Assembly: GCA_002434595.1 (NCBI GenBank) | Contig: DJKK01000310.1 | Span: forward strand, 1 to 5,325 | Direction: 5' to 3' | From: Alphaproteobacteria bacterium UBA6544 | Lineage (GTDB): Bacteria; Pseudomonadota; Alphaproteobacteria; UBA8366 | DNA length: 5,325 nt | In this document: positions 1-3,470 of the stretch, piece by piece | Layout: the number at the start of each line of letters is the position of its first letter | How positions within the stretch are numbered: the first letter of the stretch is position 1 | Translations under genes and position numbers: made by a program | The notes under the pieces: generated by a model | The model's database searches: none | What the model was told of the DNA's origin: nothing | Seen by the model: the letters and a program-made list of their open reading frames with translations, nothing else

Positions 1-43
1 GAAGGGACTCGAACCCCCACGCCATAGGCGCCAGAACCTAAAT
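1..43 (-). other. Prophage attachment site: 3' half of tRNA-Leu (anticodon TAG), truncated
   Basis: Read on the minus strand this segment gives an anticodon loop TTTAGGT (anticodon TAG), the 3' anticodon stem, a long variable arm (GCGCC-TAT-GGCGT) and a T arm (GGGGG, TTCGAGT, CCCTT). The long variable arm and the TAG anticodon indicate leucine. The sequence above base 43 does not pair as the 5' anticodon strand (only two or three of five positions match), and no D arm lies behind it. The gene is therefore only a 3' half, and the acceptor end lies outside the window. Tailed-phage integrases often use tRNA 3' halves as attB and leave a duplicate at the far end. The orientation here (phage DNA, then tRNA 3' end, then outside) fits the distal att copy, with the intact tRNA at the other prophage end. 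It could also be attP of an unintegrated phage genome. Confidence 0.75.
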
Positions 44-59
44 CATACGATTGTCTTTT

Positions 60-98
60 AAAAACAAAGGGGCGTTCGTCATAAAAAGCGAACGCCCC
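60..98 (-). terminator. Rho-independent terminator, leftward
   Basis: A perfect 10-bp inverted repeat (GGGGCGTTCG at 69-78, CGAACGCCCC at 89-98) encloses a 10-base A-rich loop. On the minus strand it is followed by TTTGTTTTT, the canonical intrinsic-terminator layout. On the plus strand no T run follows, so it acts leftward. No minus-strand gene ends here, so it probably catches read-through from the lysis operon before it enters the tRNA/host side, as a backup to the hairpin at 369-394. Confidence 0.8.
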
Positions 99-150
99 GT
101 GTAACACCCCCTCGATGCAGCCAAATACGATGGTGATTAGGAGACATAAT

Positions 151-333
151 ATGGAAATAATCAAACGCGGAACAAAACCCGAAGACGCCCGACATATCGG
201 CACTTGCGCCAACTGCAAAACAGAGGTGGAATTCGCTCGGTCAGAGGGCGTTGTGACGCATGATCAACGTGATGGAAGTTTCGTGTCTGTGGACTGCCCC
301 GTTTGCGTGTATAAGATACACTCCGACCTGTAA
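151..333 (+). CDS. Small zinc-ribbon-like phage protein, 60 aa
   Basis: The start at 151 is chosen over the in-frame ATG at 115 because TAGGAG (138-143) lies seven bases before it and nothing comparable precedes 115. The protein has two knuckles, C19-A-N-C22 and C50-P-V-C53, separated by 27 residues, the pattern of a treble-clef or zinc-ribbon fold. Between them lies THDQRDGSF (36-44). I recall similar small proteins with a CxxC pair and a DQRDG motif as uncharacterised ORFs in diverse phages; no function is known to me. The gene runs opposite to the lysis genes, sits between two hairpins at the extreme prophage end and converges on the lysis operon. A terminal position and opposite strand suggest a moron-like or independently expressed gene, possibly active in the lysogen. 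The upstream DNA has only a weak promoter-like TACGAT (126-131). Nucleic-acid or protein binding is possible but not shown. Confidence 0.85.
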   Translation: MEIIKRGTKPEDARHIGTCANCKTEVEFARSEGVVTHDQRDGSFVSVDCPVCVYKIHSDL

Positions 334-364
334 CCCCGACCACTACAGCCCCTCGATAGACACC

Positions 365-398
365 AAAAAGCCCCGGCCAGAAACGGTCGGGGCTTTGC
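365..398. terminator. Bidirectional intrinsic terminator between lysis operon and zinc-ribbon gene
   Basis: A 10-bp stem (AGCCCCGGCC at 369-378 with GGTCGGGGCT at 385-394, one G-T wobble) closes a six-base loop. On the minus strand it is followed by five Ts (365-369, the first within the stem edge), directly after the Rz1 stop codon at 399. On the plus strand a shorter T-rich tail (TTTGCTTATT) follows. It serves the convergent ends of the leftward lysis operon and the rightward 60-aa gene, and looks stronger in the leftward direction. Confidence 0.85.
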
Positions 399-632
399 TT
401 ATTGTGGGCCGAGAACCTTGGCGATGACCTCGATCTTACCATTGGCGCATTCGGCTGACAGAAGGTGCTCAGTCGCCAACGCGGCCAGCTCGTTAACCGT
501 CTGGACCTTGCGCTTGCTGATGGGGCACGGGGTCAGGGTTTCTGACGGTATGTCCGGTTTGATCGGGACGTATTCAATCTTCGGTTCGCAGCCCATTAAT
601 GAGAGCGGCAAGATCAGGATCAAGCATCGCAT
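399..632 (-). CDS. Rz1: o-spanin, Rz1-like outer-membrane lipoprotein, 77 aa
   Basis: The short hydrophobic leader (residues 3-14) ends in L-M-G-C15, an acceptable lipobox, so the mature product would be a 62-63 residue lipoprotein starting at Cys15. Prolines follow (P17, P23, P26, P29, P35, P37), as is usual for o-spanins. The T-P-C36-P and NELAALATEHLLSAEC62 region resembles the LysC/Rz1-type o-spanins found beside Rz in P2-like and related phages. The start at 632 is fixed by GGAGG eight bases upstream. The gene begins inside the Rz frame, overlaps it by 59 nt in another reading frame and extends beyond it, the classic spanin architecture. With Rz it would bridge the periplasm and fuse or disrupt the outer membrane after peptidoglycan is cut. 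Cys36 and Cys62 could form disulphides. The family assignment rests on architecture and composition. Confidence 0.88.
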   Translation of the reverse strand: MRCLILILPLSLMGCEPKIEYVPIKPDIPSETLTPCPISKRKVQTVNELAALATEHLLSAECANGKIEVIAKVLGPQ

Positions 633-900
633 CGGGTATCCCTCCTATCAGGATCTGTTCAACGGCTTCGGTAAGGGTGGCGTTGCGGGCGGCGAAGCGG
701 TCGGCACGGGCACGCTCCACCTCACGCGCCAGGGCCGATTGTTCCGCCTGTTCGGTCAGGGCTGTGAGGGACCGGCTCAGGCGGGCGTTCTCTACGGTCA
801 GGCCATCGACGGTGCCTGACTGCCACCACAAGGCCCCTGCCAGCCCGAGACACGCCAGCAGCGCGGCGCACAGAGCGATAAGCGTTGCCTTGGTCATCAT
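574..900 (-). CDS. Rz: i-spanin, Rz-like inner-membrane protein, 108 aa
   Basis: An N-terminal membrane anchor (about residues 5-26, ending in WW) is followed by a charged, Ala/Glu/Arg-rich periplasmic helix (about 34-83) with coiled-coil character (VENARLSRSLTALTEQAEQ...). This is the N-in, C-out design of i-spanins. The length is at the short end of the Rz range. The start is taken as ATG 900 because it overlaps the stop of the preceding 20-codon ORF as ATGA; ATG 897 directly after it is an equal alternative and the Shine-Dalgarno is weak, so initiation is probably coupled. The open frame continues upstream to 1086, but that part lies over the endolysin and is not coding. The C-terminal end encodes the start of Rz1 in another frame. 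Its partner would be the Rz1 lipoprotein, with which it completes lysis by disrupting the outer membrane. Confidence 0.85.
   Translation of the reverse strand: MMTKATLIALCAALLACLGLAGALWWQSGTVDGLTVENARLSRSLTALTEQAEQSALAREVERARADRFAARNATLTEAVEQILIGGIPDAMLDPDLAALINGLRTED
641..645 (-). promoter_or_regulatory. Ribosome binding site of Rz1, inside Rz
   Basis: GGAGG on the minus strand, eight bases before the Rz1 ATG at 632 and lying within the Rz reading frame. It supports the nested start and independent initiation of the o-spanin. Confidence 0.8.
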
Positions 901-959
901 GTCAGCCACCAGATCAACAGGGTAGCCAGAGCGGCCAGTGTGAGGGCCAGCCAGATCAT
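897..959 (-). CDS. Putative 20-residue single-TM peptide in lysis cassette
   Basis: ATG 959 overlaps the endolysin TGA as ATGA, and its own TGA overlaps the Rz start as ATGA, so the ORF fills exactly the gap between endolysin and i-spanin. The product, MIWLALTLAALATLLIWWLT, has no charged residue, is almost wholly hydrophobic and carries tryptophans near both ends, as expected for a minimal membrane-spanning helix. There is no strong Shine-Dalgarno (only GGGA within the endolysin end), so translation would depend on coupling. The role is unknown: an accessory holin or antiholin, a spanin regulator, or simply a coupling device are all possible. Being so short, it could be a fortuitous ORF, but the two precise overlaps and clean TM character favour a real gene. 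Confidence 0.55.
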   Translation of the reverse strand: MIWLALTLAALATLLIWWLT

Positions 960-1342
960 CGGCGGTAATCCCAACGAGCCTTACCCTTACGCACATCGAT
1001 GTGGGTGAAGGTGTTGTACCGGCCGATGCCCTTGGTGTCGGCATACCGCTTGAGCAGGTATTCCTGGACCGTGTTGGGCGATACACCCTCGACGGTGAAA
1101 TCCCCCGCGGTGGCCTTCATGTGTTGCGATGCAGATGCTCCACCAACATAGGCGTTATACGGCGGGCAGCGATGGCCGGAATGGACCGTCACCGGCTTCC
1201 CGAAGTGATCCCGTACATCCTGAAGAGCATCGACCAGCTCTTTCGGCGGCGGGATCTGTTCGCACCGTGGCAGGTGCGGTGCCTTCCAGTGACAGTTGCA
1301 GCGAAATTCGTGCAGGCTAAAGTTCTTGCTCAGGTTTCCCAT
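956..1342 (-). CDS. Endolysin, M15-family peptidase, 128 aa
   Basis: The protein matches the peptidase M15A (D-Ala-D-Ala carboxypeptidase-like) domain typical of small phage endolysins. Features are an N-terminal NFSLHEFRCNC segment, the signature SGHRCPPYN (55-63), VGGASASQH74MKATAGD81 and the final THID with H114. H74, D81 and H114 fit the zinc ligands of the family. It would cleave peptide cross-links of peptidoglycan. It has no signal peptide or SAR anchor, so it should need a holin to reach the periplasm. The start at 1342 is preferred to ATG 1348 because GGAGGG (1350-1355) stands seven bases before it but only one base before 1348. The open frame upstream to 1573 overlaps the holin-like gene and is discarded. 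Cys15, Cys17, Cys27 and Cys59 are unusually many for a short lysin. Confidence 0.92.
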   Translation of the reverse strand: MGNLSKNFSLHEFRCNCHWKAPHLPRCEQIPPPKELVDALQDVRDHFGKPVTVHSGHRCPPYNAYVGGASASQHMKATAGDFTVEGVSPNTVQEYLLKRYADTKGIGRYNTFTHIDVRKGKARWDYRR

Positions 1343-1344
1343 CT

Positions 1345-1746
1345 TCATACCCTCCAAAGGCAGGGCCCACGGCGCGGGAAGAATGGCGCGGTAAGCCAGT
1401 TGTAGTGTTTCTGTTGAGCCAACGGCAGGCTGCGATGCAGCGCCCCGAGCGCAGCCAGAGCTGCGACGACGGACCAAAAGGCAAAGACTGCGTTGACGGT
1501 CTGGCCTGACAAGGTGAATACGCCGGGGTTCATGATGCCCGCGCTGCCAAGCAACGGCCGCAGGATCGACCACCAGAGAAGGCGCACCCAGACAAGCCCG
1601 CTGGTCAGCGCGACAAAGGCGCTCATAAGGCTATTGGCGTCATGCCCGCGAAACCGTAGGTGCGGCGCAAAGCCGATAGTCACCAACAGCATCAGCGCCA
1701 CCGCAGCAACGGCCAAGGCACTATGAATAAAAATAAGGATCGTCAT
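1345..1746 (-). CDS. Three-TM holin-like membrane protein, 133 aa
   Basis: Three hydrophobic segments can be seen, at about residues 3-26, 42-62 and 84-103, joined by a basic loop (HLRFRGHD, 29-36) and a Pro/Gly-rich loop (68-82). The tail from 104 to 133 is polar with several aromatics and RR. ATG 1746 overlaps the stop of the preceding gene as ATGA and has GAGG nine bases upstream; the TGA ends three bases before the endolysin ATG. Three TM helices directly upstream of the endolysin fit a class I-type holin, which would form the inner-membrane holes that release the lysin. At 133 residues it is somewhat long for one, and I do not recognise the family, so the holin assignment rests on topology and position. 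It could instead be an antiholin or another phage membrane protein. Confidence 0.7.
   Translation of the reverse strand: MTILIFIHSALAVAAVALMLLVTIGFAPHLRFRGHDANSLMSAFVALTSGLVWVRLLWWSILRPLLGSAGIMNPGVFTLSGQTVNAVFAFWSVVAALAALGALHRSLPLAQQKHYNWLTAPFFPRRGPCLWRV
1350..1355 (-). promoter_or_regulatory. Ribosome binding site that decides the endolysin start
   Basis: GGAGGG on the minus strand is correctly spaced for ATG 1342 (seven bases) and too close for ATG 1348. It lies within the last codons of the preceding three-TM gene, so the endolysin has a strong signal of its own as well as proximity coupling. Confidence 0.75.
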
Positions 1747-1991
1747 TGCTCTTGGCCTCGCTTTGGTAAAACTCCGATCACCAGACTGTTGACCTGTCCG
1801 GTGCGTTCTTCGATGGCATTGGCAAGGCGCTGTCTGGATGCCTCGGCAACCTCGCGGGCCTGTACTGCGTCAACCTGTTCTCGGGTCGGGCGCTTGGGTG
1901 ATTTCAAAGCCTTGAAGGCGTTCTGGGGAGACTTGAAATTTTTGATCGCATTGGAAGCGAGTTTAAAAGCCTTGAACAAATTCTTAATCAC
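1743..1991 (-). CDS. Hypothetical cationic amphipathic protein in lysis operon, 82 aa
   Basis: The proposed start is GTG 1991, preceded by AAGGGAAAGG, which fits a ribosome site; it overlaps the end of the one-TM gene by eight bases. The upstream extension of the frame to 2078 lies over that gene and is rejected. The N-terminal part (residues 2-37) contains ten Lys/Arg and no acidic residue. Residues 2-20 form an amphipathic helix pattern with I2, L5, F6, F9, A12, I16 and F19 on one face and lysines on the other. An FKSPQNAFKALKSPK stretch follows, with KSP repeated. Residues 36-70 are a mixed-charge helix-prone region and the end is basic. There is no TM segment or signal peptide. I do not recognise the family. 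Position between two membrane proteins suggests a lysis-related or membrane-surface role, which is inference. Confidence 0.75.
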   Translation of the reverse strand: MIKNLFKAFKLASNAIKNFKSPQNAFKALKSPKRPTREQVDAVQAREVAEASRQRLANAIEERTGQVNSLVIGVLPKRGQEQ

Positions 1992-2202
1992 GGCCTTTCC
2001 CTTCGATGTATCGCAGCGCAGCATCCAGCGTTTTGGTGTTGTCGGCCATCTGGGAGGTGTGCGCTTTATGATCGTCAAAGCGGGCGTCGACTTGCTCGTT
2101 AAGCCGCGCCCACAACGCCTTCACGACTATAGCCAGCCCGACAATAATCAGACCGGGCAGGCCATAGGCCTCTAGGAAGCTCGGAAGGTCAAAGCCGTTC
2201 AT
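1984..2202 (-). CDS. One-TM holin candidate, 72 aa
   Basis: The short protein has one N-terminal membrane segment (about residues 14-31) flanked by LPSFLEAYG and WARLNEQ, followed by a polar, helix-prone tail (32-72) with alternating Asp, His and Ala residues. Start ATG 2202 (MNGFDLPSFL) is preferred because residues before it in the open frame (to 2289) look non-coding and overlap the divergent control region; the ribosome site is weak. Small one-TM proteins with soluble tails at the head of lysis cassettes are often annotated as class III-like holins or antiholins. The partner may be the three-TM protein two genes downstream. It is the first gene of the leftward lysis operon, and its end overlaps the next gene by eight bases. 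The holin call is from topology and context only. Confidence 0.7.
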   Translation of the reverse strand: MNGFDLPSFLEAYGLPGLIIVGLAIVVKALWARLNEQVDARFDDHKAHTSQMADNTKTLDAALRYIEGKGRD

Positions 2203-2350
2203 CAAGCGGAGCCCGAAGCTAAGTGAATGTATTTCGATTTGGTAATCATGCCCCGTTTGTGGGGCGCTCGTCAGTCGCAACAAATGCACGAAATCTTATA
2301 AAGATATTTTATTGTTGATTGCCGATCATGCTACAGGGAGCAGAACACGA
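2203..2350. promoter_or_regulatory. Divergent intergenic region between lysis operon and polymerase moron
   Basis: This is the only sizeable gap between opposed genes. It contains an A/T-rich core (2291-2320) with TATAAA (2297-2302, plus strand), which could act as a -10 for the rightward polymerase gene, and a small palindrome ATCTT-ATA-AAGAT (2293-2305) overlapping it, a possible operator. No good -35 (TTGACA) is seen at the right spacing in either direction; the best plus-strand match scores about three of six. A small hairpin, GCCCC-GTTTGT-GGGGC (2250-2265), lies in the lysis-gene leader and lacks a T run. Promoters here are likely but not pinned down; the lysis genes may instead be transcribed by read-through from the tail operon. 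Confidence 0.35.
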
Positions 2351-2380
2351 ATGGTTAGAATGAAAACAGGCGTTCTTTGA
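2351..2380 (+). CDS. Nine-codon leader mini-ORF coupled to the polymerase
   Basis: ATG 2351 is preceded by AGGGAG (2335-2340), the best ribosome site in the region, ten bases away. The frame reads M-V-R-M-K-T-G-V-L and stops at TGA 2378-2380, which shares its A with the ATG of the polymerase (TGATG). The polymerase ATG itself has only a weak AGG. The likely use is translational coupling or dosage control of the membrane protein. It may be not a product-bearing gene at all, and its existence rests only on this signal arrangement. Confidence 0.4.
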   Translation: MVRMKTGVL

Positions 2381-3426
2381 TGGCATACCTTAACTACGTT
2401 GTACTACCGCTGGAAATCATGACGTTCTTTTTTGCCTTCCTATCGGACGCTATGAAGTTCAACCCAGCAATCCGGAAAGCTGCTTTCTTTCTGCTGTCGG
2501 CGCTATGGGTGATCGCAACCGTGTCCCGGCCTTGGGGCGTTTCGCCGGATGATTGGAACTATTCGTTCCACCTCGTCCTATCGGACCCATTTTCAAAATC
2601 TGGGTTTGAGGATGCGATGGGTCACAGCTTCTTATATTACCAAGCCTTAGCAATCGTGCGTGACTTCACCGACACCGAGGCAGCATTCTTGATAATAGCG
2701 GGTGTTGCTCTAGCGCTTAAACTCTGGCTGATTGGCCGGATCACATCGTATAGCCTAATGTCGCTTTTCGCGTATGTGAGTATATTTTGGATGCTGCATG
2801 ATGTTGTGCAGCTACGCGCGGCTGTCGCAAGTTTGCTGCTTATTCTAGCGATCCATCTTTATTCAAGCGGGAGAAAAACACCCGCTTTAGCCTCTATGGT
2901 CGCCGCCCCGATGGTCCATATACAGGGTGCAGTCGTTCCAATCGGGATTGGTTTGCGATGGCTATTTGCAGAAAAGTTTGTTCTGGCAATCGGTGTGGTT
3001 CTTTTCACACAAGCCTTAGTATCAGTGGGTGTAGCCCCTTCCAAAGCGATTTTCGCTTTCATTCCAATTGAAAGTGAAAGAGCGCTTGCAACCCTAGAAG
3101 ATAGTGAGGGTGGGAGTGGCCTTAGACTAACCACCCTTGTAATGGTCGCAGGGCTTGCTTTGGCTATACCCGGCTTACGCTCATGGCGCAGTGCGGCTAT
3201 GGATTTGGCGTTTTATACTGTGATTGGCGGCTTTTTGGTTTACTGGCTGACCGCAGGAGTGGGCGGGGTCAGCAACAGGCTGATGCAGTTTCTGTGGGTT
3301 CCGATTGTACTTTTGGCCCCATACTACAAAAGGAATTTCTTTACTTACTTCGGTTTTATCCTGATCTGCCTAGCCTACTTTTACCTGTCTGGTTGGATCA
3401 ACCAGCTTATGGGACATGCCGGTTGA
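2380..3426 (+). CDS. wzy: EpsG/Wzy-type polysaccharide polymerase, probable lysogenic-conversion moron, 348 aa
   Basis: This is a polytopic inner-membrane protein with about ten to eleven hydrophobic segments spread along its length (near 4-22, 33-49, 98-118, 124-138, 147-160, 167-190, 197-217, 248-266, 272-290, 301-315 and 319-338). Family-like motifs are D57-D58-W-x-Y61 in the first large loop, QLR146AAVAS in a helix, the MVH180 element, and SNR300LMQF near the end, the pattern of EpsG/Wzy polymerases that join O-antigen or capsule repeat units in the periplasm. It lies in opposite orientation between tail fibre and lysis genes. It uses codons such as TTA, ATA and CTA more freely than its neighbours and is more A/T-rich, all marks of an acquired moron. 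Phages D3 and epsilon15 carry Wzy genes that change O antigen linkage. The start is ATG 2380, overlapped by the mini-ORF stop; TTG 2377 is an unlikely alternative. The substrate is unknown, and a flippase or other membrane enzyme cannot be wholly excluded. Confidence 0.8.
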   Translation: MAYLNYVVLPLEIMTFFFAFLSDAMKFNPAIRKAAFFLLSALWVIATVSRPWGVSPDDWNYSFHLVLSDPFSKSGFEDAMGHSFLYYQALAIVRDFTDTEAAFLIIAGVALALKLWLIGRITSYSLMSLFAYVSIFWMLHDVVQLRAAVASLLLILAIHLYSSGRKTPALASMVAAPMVHIQGAVVPIGIGLRWLFAEKFVLAIGVVLFTQALVSVGVAPSKAIFAFIPIESERALATLEDSEGGSGLRLTTLVMVAGLALAIPGLRSWRSAAMDLAFYTVIGGFLVYWLTAGVGGVSNRLMQFLWVPIVLLAPYYKRNFFTYFGFILICLAYFYLSGWINQLMGHAG

Positions 3427-3435
3427 TCCTCGGTC

Positions 3436-3470
3436 AGTTCGTTACTCTGCTATTGGCCGACGAACTTTTC
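3436..3470 (+). terminator. Weak possible terminator of the polymerase gene
   Basis: AGTTCGT (3436-3442) and ACGAACT (3460-3466) form a perfect 7-bp inverted repeat with a 17-base loop, followed by a short T run (TTTTC, 3466-3470). It begins ten bases after the polymerase stop and extends into the end of the convergent tail gene. The long loop and short T tract make it weak, and there is no T run on the minus strand. Confidence 0.3.

Noticed and set aside
108..357. Nine-base direct repeat CCCCTCGAT at 108-116 and 349-357 flanking the zinc-ribbon gene
   Set aside because: Too short to claim as an insertion footprint; no inverted ends or transposase are present.
574..1086. Longer open frame extending Rz upstream of 900
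   Set aside because: The extra 62 residues are Arg/Pro/Thr-rich and lie over the endolysin; the TM anchor begins just after residue 63.
1001..1405. Plus-strand open frames across the lysis cassette and plus-strand frames across the tail gene
   Set aside because: They lie opposite well-supported minus-strand genes, lack ribosome sites and have Arg/Pro/Ser-rich antisense-type composition.
956..1573. Longer open frame extending the endolysin upstream of 1342
   Set aside because: The extension overlaps the three-TM gene, has no M15 similarity and its start lacks a ribosome site, while GGAGGG marks 1342.
2250..2265. Hairpin GCCCC-GTTTGT-GGGGC in the lysis-operon leader, as a terminator
   Set aside because: The stem is only five pairs and no T run follows on either strand.
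1984..2289. Start at ATG 2289 for the one-TM gene
   Set aside because: No ribosome site precedes it and the added 29 residues show no protein-like pattern; ATG 2202 gives the usual short N-terminus before the TM helix, although its own ribosome site is also weak.
2227..2301. A 24-codon plus-strand ORF upstream of the polymerase, considered because phage D3 has a tiny polymerase-inhibitor gene in its serotype-conversion locus
   Set aside because: It has no properly spaced Shine-Dalgarno and its product is not a membrane helix, unlike the hydrophobic inhibitor; it is most likely chance.
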